Positions 1 through 10,458 of a stretch of DNA of 64,000 nucleotides are shown one piece after another. Positions within the stretch are counted from its first letter, which is position 1; each line of letters starts with the position of its first letter. This DNA comes from Rosellinia necatrix (Eukaryota; Ascomycota; Sordariomycetes; Xylariales; Xylariaceae): the NCBI GenBank assembly GCA_021209875.1, contig JAGYVD010000006.1, positions 1,612,001-1,676,000 of the forward strand. The letters run 5' to 3'. The translations under genes were made by a program, and so were the position numbers. The notes beneath the pieces were generated by a model. That model did not search any database, was not told the origin of the DNA, and saw nothing but the letters and a program-made list of their open reading frames with translations.

Positions 1-900
1 CATCTCGGAACGGCGACTGATTACGTGTCGCAAACAATGCTGTTGAGGTAAACAGGTGCCATCGCCTGGTTGGTAGACAAGGCACCTCGGATGGACTCCT
101 CGGATGTGCCCCCTCCCAGACGAGCGGAGTCGACTTCGCTACCAGGTGCGCGGTGATGCGATAATGGGTGAAAAGCCCTATCGCACAGATATTCGGTAGT
201 TGACTCCACGATCTCGTAGTGGCAACGGTAATAAATGGCGCATGGTCGCTCGCTTTTTATAACTACCGACTTTGTGGGTAAGGTGACGTAGCGAATCATC
301 ACACACTTACATACACTTACACACACACTTACACACACACTTACACGCACTTACACGCATTTACACATACACACACACACACCTGTATCCATGCTATTCG
401 CTGTGGTTGGTCGGACAGGGAACAGATAGGTAAAGTTGGCCTACTACCTCGGTAGTATTTCTCGTCCAAACAATGCGGTATAGATAGGTAGTTGTTATCA
501 ATCTCATAGTATGCTTGCTAGGTACCCAAGGTCCAATGCTCCCTCCCCCCGCCTCCCAAAAAATAAAACCCAAATACGCTGAACCGAGAGCGCGACCCCT
601 TCACTCAAATAGGCATCGTGATGCGAATCCGCCCAAATGTACCCTTTTTCGTACAACGATAAAAAAAAAAAAAAAAACTCCCGCTTGCAAAACCCAAAAG
701 AAATGCCCTATGGATAAAATAACAAACACTATATATACCCGCAATGTGACGACAGCGTAGTAATAACGACGACAATGACAGACACGTAGACAGACTGGCT
801 GACTTGACTTGACTTGACTTGACTTGACTTGATTTTGACTTGACGCGTTTTTGCGCTTTTTAAATTGAAAAGAAGAAAAAGAGCCCATGTTTTTTTTTTT
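1..900. other. Intergenic, repeat-rich, no gene seen
   Basis: This stretch holds simple repeats: a CA-rich tract at about 300-382, a 17-base A run at 661-677, six GACTT units at 801-830 and a T run just before 901. The short open frames here are low-complexity translations with no recognisable domain. The 3' end of the Rieske gene mRNA must lie in this stretch. Confidence 0.6.
801..830. repeat. (GACTT)6 microsatellite
   Basis: Six perfect tandem GACTT units, followed by a degenerate continuation and then TTGACGCGTTTT. The repeat sits about 70 bases beyond the stop codon of the Rieske oxygenase gene, in its presumed 3' untranslated region. Confidence 0.9.
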
Positions 901-2314
901 TTACCACTCGAGGCCCTCCTTCTTCATGCCGCCGCACTCGACGGAGGAGCAGAGGGCGATGTCCTCCTCGGTGGCGGCGGCGCCGCCGGGGATGCGCTGG
1001 CGCGCGGGCCAGATCTCGCGGCCGGCGCGCCTCTCGTCCCGGTGGTGGGCGGTGACGAGGTCGCGCACGAGGCCCTGGAAGAAGAGCGGGCCCTGCTCCA
1101 TGCGCGGGTGCATCTCGCCGTTGACGAAGACGCCGGCCTGGATGTTCTTGTGCGCGTTCGCGCACAGCACCTTGTCCTCCGACATGATGCGCTTGTAGAT
1201 GTCGCTGATCACCTGGAACTCCTCGTCCGTCGAGCTCTTGTTCCGGTACACCTCGTAGTACATGATGGACGTGTTCGGGCTCTTGGGCACGAACCGCTGG
1301 ATGAAGAAGAAGTGAGGCCTGCGGGGTGCGAGTTAGCCACGACAGTGTTTATGGTATAGCATATATATATATTTATTTATTTATTCAAGACAAGACTGTA
1401 CTTACGATACGTTCATGGAGGCGTTGGGGAAGTAGAATGTGGCCGCGACGTTGAACCCCCTGGCGATTTGTTCCGGAGTTGGATTGCCGAGATGCTGGAC
1501 GTAGGAATTCTCCGTGACGACACCGTAGGCGCTGAGGTCGGCGACGGTGGGGATATCGGGGTGCGTGGTCGGGCAGTGGTAGCACTCGTTGTAGTTGTCT
1601 CCCAGGAGCTTCCAGTTGTACTCTCCCTCCATCTGCCAGGTGTGGTCGAATTTGTAGTTGTCAAAGTTATACGCCTTGAACCTGGCCTGCTTGTCGATAT
1701 TCCCGTAGTCCTCTTGCCAGTCAACGCTCGGCTTCTCGGAAGCCTCCATGTTGACCCAGATGAATCCATTGGTATCGATGTGGACGTGAATAGGGAACAG
1801 GCCGTTTTGGCTCTTGTCGAACCCTTCGATCTCTTGGTACGACGGGGCCTTTGTGAGCTTGCCGTTGAGGGCGTAAGACCAGTTATGGTACTTGCAGGCA
1901 AGAATGCTGTTGTTGCCGCCGTCCTTTTCCACGACCGGGTAGGCCCGATGTCTGCAAACGTTGTGGAACGCGTTGATGGTTCCAGTCCGGTCCTTGGCAA
2001 TAACAAAATCGAAACCGGCTACCTGGTATCGTAGCCAGTCACCCGGTTCTGGTAGTCTGATTTTGTGTGTGGTGAGGAGCCATTTCTTGGAGAAGATCGC
2101 TCGCCTTTCGAGCTCATACATATCTTGCGAAAGATACCATGGTGCCGGTAGGGCCCTCACAGCCTTGGACCCCCCCTTGCTTAGCTTTGGAGGAACCCTT
2201 GAGCCATTTCAAGCCAGGAGCCTTTGACAAGTAAGATATGGCAAAGGCCACCAAGGAGGCGGATAAAGTCAGGAGAAGGATCTGGGGCGAATAGTAAATA
2301 GTTAATTCGGGCAT
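901..2314 (-). CDS. Rieske [2Fe-2S] ring-hydroxylating-type oxygenase, N-terminus uncertain
   Basis: This is the large subunit of a Rieske non-haem iron oxygenase, in the same family as choline monooxygenase; such enzymes hydroxylate or N-demethylate small substrates. The main coding exon runs 2160-1406 and the last exon 1318-901, joined by an intron with GTAAGT and CGCAG ends. The Rieske cluster ligands are visible as CRH followed 17 residues later by CKYH. The mononuclear iron site is DNYNECYHCPTTH. About 390 residues are certain. An upstream ATG at 2314 opens a frame with a hydrophobic segment (ILLLTLSASLVAFAISYL) that would anchor the protein in a membrane. That frame does not run into the Rieske frame: the two meet around 2160-2200, at a run of seven G. 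Either a weak intron lies there (for example GT at 2239 to AG at 2191) or there is a frameshift. The substrate is not evident. The next gene downwind on the same strand is an FAD amine oxidase, so an amine substrate is plausible. Confidence 0.85.
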
Positions 2315-4687
2315 TGTGACTAGCACGCAACCAATTAAGGTGTACTGTTATGAAGTAGATTGATGAGGATGGAGGGAAAGATAGATGATACTACGGGAGT
2401 GTCCTATGTATATACTTGTCGACCAAACGCCCTCCCCCCCTCCCCCTCCCGGAAACGCCGTCGAGGTTGGGCAGATACGCCGGCCCTGTCCGATCCCGCG
2501 TACTGCCAGCCCTTGCTAATCACCATCGTGAATAGATAGATACACGAGATACGGGGAGGGGATGACACCCACCGGCGGTCGAGATATCGATCACATGACC
2601 GGTGTCAAATCGCCCAAGATCCTCATACATTTTTTTGGTTAGTCCGGAGGATGCTGCCCGAGATACGCTCACGTGATCGGCATTATAGAAATCCACCTCA
2701 GATCCTCGCGGTTTATACAATAGTGTAGCGCAGGGCGGTTTTGGGACATGGGAAACTGGAATACGATGGATTGCTGGGACCCATCAGGTGGCGTAGTCCG
2801 TGGGTTGCTAGCATCCAGCGAGATAACCCGCATGGTGCGTTGTTCGATCCTGGCATGCTAGGCGTGACAACAATTCGAAAGGGGGATCTCGAATAATTTC
2901 CGATTTGCTAATTCGTACTTAGCTTCCCACCTGTTCCAAGATTCCTTCACAGCGACGGGACGAGACACGGGGCGCGACGGTGACCATGCTTGTCTAGTTC
3001 ACGCCTCGCCTGCCTTGTCACTCTATTCATGGCTTCAACCTACCCGGCCTATTCTCGAGAAGGCCCATTGGGTGATGTTTTTGTTAGCTTATGATAAATC
3101 ACTAGAGCAACACGAGAACAACGATATCGGCATTGATCCATGATACTAAGGGTCTACGCTGGCTAGCGTTCTGTTCAATTTGGTGCCAATTCTTGGACCG
3201 GAATTCGACCGTGCTGCATGCTCACCACTCACGTTTTATGAGTGAGAATGCTTCCTAGGGAAGGATGGACGTTCCCAGTAGTGATGGTCACATTGGTAAT
3301 ACCAGAGACGGATTGGCGTCAAATAACCCGATAAGGCGCCTCCGTTCACGATGGATTACCGATTTTAAACTACTAGCTCTGGCACGAACCCATGCGAACT
3401 TGGTAATAGCTACCCCGGATTATCCCCCCAGCGGAAAGCTTAGCTGATCACATCTGGGATCGCGGGGGCGAAGTTGGATGGTTCCTGTTTCGCAACTTGT
3501 GCGGTCACATCTTACTCACTTTTTACTTAATTGCATGGGAGGCGGCGGCGTGGTCGAAGCCAGCACATTTTTGGGTTGGCGCCGCCGCCAAATATGCAGA
3601 GTCGGGCGGCATTCTCTACGCCCATTACCGTTTCATCTATTCGAAACGACGCGCGCGGGAGGGAGGGGCAAGCAGACTCGCTGGCCGTCGCCGTCGGCTA
3701 CGGGGTGATAGACCGACGGCGTGCAAAGGGTTGCCTGAGAGCCCCTACCTCGACAGGACCCTGACCTTCTGTATTTTGACCTAGGGGGACGGCATCGAGG
3801 GAAAAGGTCGAGCGATCATGTGTCACGATGTTTCTGCCCAACGCCGTTCACGTGGTAGCACGCCGGGGGGGGCTCGCCGCGGTCTAGGCCGCGGTCGTCT
3901 TGGGAACGTCCCAAGCGGACCCTCCAATCACACGCCCTGGCACAGATCACCGAAAATCACTCTGGCCTTTTTTATTCTTCCAAGGGGGGGCAAAACTTAT
4001 GCACCATCTCGAAATGGCATGAATATTGCCTAACCCTTTCAAGATGGAGGCTAGTGCCTCATAATTCACACTACTCCGGGCCGCCACCTTATGTCGCATG
4101 CATAACCTAGGGCCGTGATACGGTGAATGAACCCGTCCGGACAGACCGGACAGTGCAGCCGGATTGAATTGAGGACGCCCGGCCCGACCTCTCGAGATTC
4201 GGTATCGTGTTCGTCTTGAGGGACTTCGGCATTCAAGAAGGAATGGCGGATAAAAGTTCTAGAATTGAAGGCGAATGAATGAATGGCTTTACAGCAGGGC
4301 AGGGCTATGAACATTGGGAACGTGAGGCAAACTATCTTCCATGGCTTATATAATTATGTAAATAGTCGACGTGACGCTTGGCAGCCCTAGCCTAACGGAA
4401 TCAGGCCAGGTTGACCTATCCGCACTACTGTGCCTCATTACTCAATCTAGTGTATGCGCGTGATAAGCTCTATTAGTGTAAGTCCTAGAGTCTTAGGGGT
4501 CCTGTGTATGTATGTAGATCTCTGGGTCTTGGTTTTTAGGGGTTCATCGCTACGACTACGCTATCCCCGCTCAGATGGGCCTCACACTGCCGGGCGAATG
4601 AAAACAGAGATAAAAGGAGGTCATGAATATGCATGGTCCGAATTGTTGGAAGGTATCAATATACATTGGCGCTAAATTAGTTTAAAT
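2315..4687. other. Intergenic, no gene seen
   Basis: This 2.4 kb separates the Rieske gene from the FAD oxidase gene; both are on the minus strand. It should hold the Rieske promoter (CT-rich DNA at about 2430-2450) and the FAD oxidase 3' region. The open frames at 3478-3784 overlap in several frames and show no domain, codon pattern or splice structure that I can support. Confidence 0.5.
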
Positions 4688-6120
4688 CTATAGCTTTGAT
4701 GTCCTCACTGGATCTGCCAGATCCTTCATCTCGAATCTGGGCCAGTCTGGGAAAAGCGCTGGATCAGGACGTTGCCTATCCCAGGCCCATTTCTCTGTCA
4801 ATTGAGGAGACAATTGCCCCTCTAGCATCTGGACGATGTACTTGCCGATCACGGGGAAGAACTTGTAGCCGTGGAACGAGCCACCGGTTGCAATGTACAG
4901 GCCCTTCGAAGCCGAGTGCGGCGAGATAATGAAGTCCGAGCTTGTAGTGAAGGCATCCCTATGGAATGGTCAGTGAGGCGTTCGTGTCCACACAGGACTA
5001 TGTGACTCACCAGCAGATGCGGAACTTATCTAGCTTCCAATGCGCCGTCTTCTTGCCATAAAATACTTTATTCGCATACTGGATATCCTCCTTGAGCCTC
5101 TTGGAGACCTCCCATTGGGCATAGTCTGGCTTCGGGGGCGGGGAAGACACCCAGTGCCCGGGTAATATTTCCCGGGTGTTCTTGAATATTGTCTGTCCCC
5201 ACCACTTCATCTCACGGGAGTCGGGAGTCGGCGGGAGGGAGCCGATGAAAGGACCTGGTTATAGTTAGATTTATATGCGCGAGGAAGCACCCGATGGAAT
5301 GAATACACTTACCTTGCTCAGGTCGATATCCTTGAAACGCAACTGGCATGGAACCGAATACTGCATGTGAATCGTCGTCTAGCTTCGCCATTCCGGTCGT
5401 GATCCCACCCGCGAGAAGCCGGAATCCAGCGGCGATATTAGGTAGGCCGCTGTTCACGGCGCTGTACTCGAGCAGTGTTGGTGTGTATGCGCCAGCACAG
5501 ATAATGGTATGTGTTGCTTTTATGGCCCGGCCCATTCTTGTTGTAATGCCAGAGCATTTACCCTTCTTATCCAGGAGCAAAGTTGCCACTTCGGCCACCT
5601 CGTACTTGACGCCTAACTCAATGGCCCTGCGGGTGATAGCACGGAGCGAGTCTCCGGCGGCACCCCATCCGCCAGTTGGGTTGATAAGAACCTCCGTGAC
5701 GCCGGTATAGTCGGCTTCCTCGAATAGCCCGCCATACAGCTTGCGCGCCTCCTCGACGGTCACGGCCTTGATGTCGGCCTTGCGCCCGAGACGTTTATAG
5801 TTCTCGATGACGCTCTTTGCGTAGTCGTCGCGGCATGTCCATATGAGCCCGGTTTCATGGAAGTATGGTTTCCATAAAGGATCGGATTTGAAGACGTCTT
5901 GCGCCTCAAGCGCAAGCTCGCAGTAGATGATGTCGTCGTAGTCTGCCCGCACCACCTTGTTCCAGTCCCACGAGGCGGCCACGCGGGATTCGGCGTCGTA
6001 GGCATCTCGGTCAACGAGAGTCACTGACGCGTTGGGGTATTTCTGAATGAGGGTAAAGGCGGTCGACACGCCGAACACGCCCGCTCCAACGATGAGATAC
6101 GAGTCGGTGCCAGATGCCAT
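4688..6120 (-). CDS. Peroxisomal FAD-dependent amine oxidase (sarcosine / fructosyl amino acid oxidase family)
   Basis: An oxidase of the MSOX family (monomeric sarcosine oxidase, fructosyl amino acid oxidase, L-pipecolate or saccharopine oxidase). It oxidises a secondary amine and releases hydrogen peroxide. Three exons, 6120-5313, 5254-5011 and 4958-4688, join in frame to 440 residues, the usual family length. The N-terminal dinucleotide fold is VGAGVFGVSTAF, near residues 13-24. The motif RICWDAF at the exon 2/3 junction carries the cysteine that binds FAD covalently in this family. The glycine-rich ATGGSFHGYKFFP near the C-terminus is also typical. The protein ends in SKL, a canonical PTS1 peroxisomal signal, which fits a peroxide-making oxidase. 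The start chosen is the ATG directly before the FAD fold; an upstream ATG would add a hydrophobic stretch and is less likely. The exact amine substrate cannot be read from sequence. Confidence 0.9.
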
Positions 6121-7061
6121 TGCGAATAGGATATGAATATGAATAGAGAACGATAAACGATAAACGAGGAACCAAAATATACCAACCACGCCTACTTCGC
6201 CAACACGACGCTGACCATGTCGTCGGGTTTATGTGCTTCTACAACCCGCGCCTTTGTAGTCCTTTTCATCCTGGGTTCGGGCGCCTTGCCGGTATCGCCC
6301 CACGGCGACCCAGCGCTGTGCCTAGCCTAAGGTAGTCGACATCCAGGTGGTAGGTATAGCCGTTGGCGGCATTCTTCTCCGCATGGCCGCTCACGTGATG
6401 GACGCCCGCCCGGCTGTCTCGTGTATCTCGTGTATCTCGTGTGTCTTGTGTGCCTTGTGTGTGTCTCGTGGACCGCCCATGGATATCTTGGGCGTGCCCG
6501 TCATAGTGATGTGTGATGTGGAGGAGATGGCCCTCTAGACTGATCTCTAGACTGATCTCTAGACTGATCTCTAGACTGATCCCTAGACCGATCCCTAGAC
6601 CGATCCCTAGACTGATCCGGGCCTCTCACATGACACGCGCGTTGTCGGTGCCTGTAGTTCGAGATAGCTGGCACGCCGCTGCGCGACCGGCGGAGAACAT
6701 TGGGGCTCGCGCATCCCCCTGGCGACTTGGCCTCGGCATCGGTTCCGAGCAAGCCGCAGATATCCTGGGTTGTCCATCTACCCACCCGCTAGTCGGATAG
6801 CTCATGCTGCAGGCGGTCAGGACGCGAGATAAGCTCCCGGAATTAGACCGTCTGGATAGGCACGCCGGATGAAGAAAGTCCCACGGTGTAAATAGATGCA
6901 AGTGCGATAAGATAGGTGGGGTTCTATCTACCTAACGGAGGACATAGGTAGGTACGTACGTACGTGTGTGTGAATGAATGCACGAAGTGCAAAAAGTGAC
7001 CGCTACGCCTAGGCTATAGTTAGGGGAATCCTAGTCAATCACCAACAATTCGCCAATGATA
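6121..7061. other. Intergenic with minisatellites
   Basis: Upstream region of the FAD oxidase gene. It contains a 10-base TGTATCTCGT-like repeat at about 6417-6470 and a 12-base tandem repeat at 6533-6616. GTAC/TAGGTA-rich short repeats lie at about 6935-6972. No coding gene is supported. Confidence 0.55.
6533..6616. repeat. 12-bp minisatellite, 7 copies
   Basis: Seven head-to-tail copies of CTCTAGACTGAT. The first four are identical, the next two share CCCTAGACCGAT, and the last is CCCTAGACTGAT. Because the unit is a multiple of three, it creates open frames on both strands (ISRL repeats on one), which are not real genes. Confidence 0.95.
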
Positions 7062-7149
7062 GCCCCTATGGCGTAGTGGTAGCGCGTGTCACTTGTACCA
7101 AGCTTACAAGGTAATGACAAGGTCTCTCGTTCGATCCGGGATGGGGGCA
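7062..7149 (+). tRNA. tRNA-Thr (anticodon UGU) with a 16-nt intron
   Basis: A full cloverleaf can be folded by hand. The acceptor is GCCCCTA (7062-7068) with TGGGGGC (7142-7148), and the discriminator is A at 7149. The D arm is GCGT/GCGC, the anticodon stem TGTCA (7087-7091) with TGACA (7115-7119), and the T arm TCTCG-TTCGATC-CGGGA (7125-7141). The anticodon bases 7094-7096 are TGT, which reads ACA (Thr). A 16-base intron (7098-7113) sits one base 3' of the anticodon, the canonical nuclear pre-tRNA site. Its TACAAG pairs with CTTGTA of the anticodon loop, giving the bulge-helix-bulge that the splicing endonuclease recognises. The mature length is 72 nt. The T loop matches the B box of RNA polymerase III promoters. 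Confidence 0.93.
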
Positions 7150-9498
7150 AACTTCATTTTTGGCCTCTTCTTTTTGCTTCTAGTTCCTTAACACCACCAT
7201 CAACCAAGCTAGATAAATTAACCGATTCCTGGACGTGGAAGAATTCAATCTTTATTTAGGACGGTGGAAGAAGTCGCGCGACAGCAGTCTACTACCCAGG
7301 TACGTAGGCTACCTACCGTCTTTCGAGATTGATGCGAGACACAACTTGCATCGCCCCTATATCCTCCCCCCTGGACAGCTTAACAGAAGATGCGGCGGCG
7401 AAAATCCAGTTCCCAAATCCAGTTCCCAAAACCAGCTAGCCACCCACCCTCCCCTATCTATGCTTTGAAAAAAAGGACACTTGCTTCCAGCAGTGAAGAG
7501 TCATAGATAGAGACCTGCTGCATATACACTACATACATAAACAAACCTCTGTTAAACCTAGATAGAATAAAAGGTCGGCCGCTTTAACGATGGCATTTGT
7601 CGGTGTCCTTGCATTTTTGATTTTTATCTCTTTCAATTATGCCTCCTGCAACGGAATCATGGATATAGATAACCTTGGCTTGGTATGCGAACCAGGTAAT
7701 CACTGCTATAGAGAGCGTATCCGCACTTAGCATGCATAAATCGATACGACTAGATCACCACCTAGATAGTTGATTGATGCTTGGTTAATTCGATGACCCG
7801 TAAAAACCATCCAAACAGAGCTCGCTGTTGTTGTTACAAAGATCCGACCGGCGCGAAGAGTTCCGCCATGAGGTTTGCTAAATATATTTACGTGAGCAAA
7901 AGTACAGGTGATTGACCAATACTTGCCAAGTGGGCATGCAAAGGGCTTGTCATTCAATGACCCAAGTTATAGACCCAACCTGTAGTGAAGCTTATTCCTA
8001 TACCGTTTATGACACTCTATGCGTGCGGTGTGGTTCAACGATGCCATGGAATTAGTTGCGATGGGAGCAGTAGGTTGATTGTAATACCGATAGGAATGCG
8101 ATTTTTGTATTTGTCTTTCACAGCAAATGCCAACCAAATCTTGCTAACTAACCCCTGACTGAGTTACTTGTATCTCCTAGTTCAAGAGAATACGAAATAA
8201 CATTTCCGTATACATGTTGACGGTGACAGATTAGTAGCTATATATACCAATATAATTGTACCAGGGATTAGCGGTTCCATTTCCCCTTGATGTTGATTGT
8301 AGTAGATAATTGTTTTAAGACTGGCGAAGATCGATTTAATACCGATTTAAATATAATCCGTACCTGTAGCTTGGTGGTCGTTCATAATAAAAACGGAAAA
8401 CTGCTGGGTATAGAAATCGATAATGAATAATTAGTTGTCTTGCTCACCGGAAAAATTTCCTCAGCCCTCTCACGCAGCTCTTCCCTTTGCATCTATATAC
8501 CTTCGTAAGTCGCATCACAGTCTCATAATGTCAGTTGTATAGGTCACACAGCATGGCACTGGCTACCCTATGGCGTGGCTCTAGTAATGGATTGGCATAG
8601 AAGCACCAAATAACGGCCTCCAACTCTAGATATGAAACTCAGAAATCAACAGAACTGGGCTTTATCCGCCTGCAACCTAGTTTATACTTTCGTGCAGCTA
8701 GATCTCCTTCTAGTTCTTTGGTCCGTGACACATAATACTACAAATAAACATAATAACTGATGTCTCGTAGACATAAACAAGCCGCTTGAGTGCGTATTCA
8801 GAATCGCTTCAGTAGTCTTCTAGAGTCTGTTACTATATGTGAGATGACATCATATAGTGCCTGTTACACAATACTGTATTGATGGTAATTCCACAATATC
8901 AGGTTTCTAGTTGTTAGGTAGTACCTAAATCATACCTTCCTTGCAGGTTCTCTTCGGATAGGTACCTAGGTAGGTAGGTAAGTACCTGATAGGCCTGTAG
9001 AAGGGATGATGTACAAAGTACTATCACCATTGCTTTATCTCTTGAATTTATTTGTCAAGAAATAATTACTTGTTAGTCACAATATAGAGAGTGAAGAAAC
9101 ACTATCAATGTCCTCACATTGAAGTTGAAGAGTTCATTAAGCAATACTTGGTAATGAAATTTATCAACCGCGTAAAGTACTCCCATAGGTTCCTGTGTGC
9201 AGAGGTTGTTGTAACGCAAGCTTGCTTTGTCACTCGCCAACCATGTCGGCGACTATGGTCTCCTGGGTGAATAGCTAGGGAAGACGGACATAATTTGTGG
9301 TTCACCTGTTCTTTCTCCTACAATTCTCGTCCTCGAGCTTTTACCACGGGTCTGCTCCCTCTCTAGGCCAAGTTGATCCCTGATCTCCACCACTTGCACT
9401 GCCATTGTACCTTTGAAGAGCACCCTCAAATTCAGCCCTCCGTTTATGATATTACGATTTTGGTATCAAATACCAAACCCTTGGGAACGATTATCAGG
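7150..9498. other. Intergenic, AT-rich, no gene seen
   Basis: AT-rich DNA between the tRNA and the 9.5 kb gene. It has many short open frames, none with a domain or splice structure. A TACCTAGGTAGGTAGGTA cluster lies at about 8960-8985. Degenerate old transposon sequence is possible, but no terminal repeats or transposase motifs were seen. Confidence 0.5.
7157..7161 (+). terminator. RNA polymerase III T-run terminator
   Basis: Five T residues eight bases after the tRNA discriminator base; a second T run follows at about 7171-7175. This is the usual pol III stop signal. Confidence 0.7.
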
Positions 9499-10458
9499 AT
9501 GTCTGAGATCGATGCTGGCAACATCGTGGTAGCTGTCGCGGATGCTGCCCACGACGCTGCTTACGACGCTACCCACGACGCTGCCCACGACGCTGCCCAG
9601 CCCGGCAATGGAAATAATCCAACCGCAACTATTGACCATGCTGTCTATGCCATGGCTGCTGGCCTCGAGCGAGACCCCTGTACGTATCTCTGGTCGGCCC
9701 TTTGTCTCCCCTTTTACCCAGTTCGAAGCGACGTGGACAATGATGCGCAAATAAAAGTTTTCACCCCAAGATATCTTCACACCACACCACAGACATGATA
9801 GCACCTGCTAATTTTGAATAATACAGTAGGTTTCGAGAAGAGTATGCTGTCCATCGTCCACCAAAGCCTCAGTGCGTTGAACCATGTCGGAAGACAGCTC
9901 ATGGGTTTCAGAGTGGCACTGGACTACGCTTGTAAATGGCTCTTCGTCACTGGCAATGGAAGCGTGTTCACTGCATCTATTAGACTTCATCGGCTCGGCC
10001 ACATGGATGTGATTGCGATCTTCCTTTCGTTCCAGGACACAGATGCGAGCGCTATGGCCAATCGCAACATTGACCCGGCTTTGCTAGAGGGAGGATTGAT
10101 GAAAACTCCCCTGGCCATGCCACAAGCCACCAAGAGCTGGGTCGCGCTACAGATTCTTCACCTTATGCTCGCTTGCTACGGGAGAGTCTCTTTCCCTGAC
10201 ATGGTCTGGTTCATGGAAGATGGTGTCGACGGCAGCCCCCCCGCACTCTTGCTGCCGTACACGTTTAACGGGCAAGGTGACAACAATCTTCGTAAAAAAG
10301 TCTCTGGCTCTCGAAACAGTATCATCAAACAGCTCGGTGAACTGATGCCGCCCCTTATGAACATCTTTAACTGGGAGGCGGATGGCTTGGAAGAAGGACA
10401 TTTCACCATGGATGGAGAGCGAGGAGATTATTTGGAGGGTGTGGAGCGAGAAGGCTGA
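9499..10458 (+). CDS. Hypothetical protein with N-terminal DAAH repeats
   Basis: Two exons, 9499-9679 and 9827-10458, joined by a phase-1 intron (GTACGT...ATACAG), give 270 residues. I do not recognise the family. Residues about 13-35 contain tandem four-residue units (DAAH, DAAY, DATH, DAAH, DAAQ) encoded by a 12-base DNA repeat. The rest is a compact, hydrophobic-helix-rich region without an obvious signal peptide or catalytic motif. It includes the stretch ALQILHLMLACYGRVSFPD. The C-terminus is acidic (EADGLEEGHF...). The ATG chosen lies just before the repeat; an in-frame upstream extension exists but begins without a good start context. The splice junction is inferred from frame continuity and consensus only. 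It could be a lineage-specific gene. Confidence 0.55.
9540..9599 (+). repeat. 12-bp coding repeat (GACGCTGCCCAC-like), 5 units
   Basis: Five near-identical 12-base units encode DAAH-type tetrapeptides inside the first exon of the 9.5 kb gene. The unit is a multiple of three, so copy number can change without breaking the frame. Confidence 0.85.

Noticed and set aside
2815..2885. tRNA-like TTGTTCGATCC near 2847
   Set aside because: The T stem does not pair and no acceptor or anticodon stem can be drawn.
6501..6800. Open frames through the 12-bp repeat (ISRL and RDQS repeats)
   Set aside because: They exist only because the repeat length is a multiple of three. They have no start context, flanking domain or splice structure.
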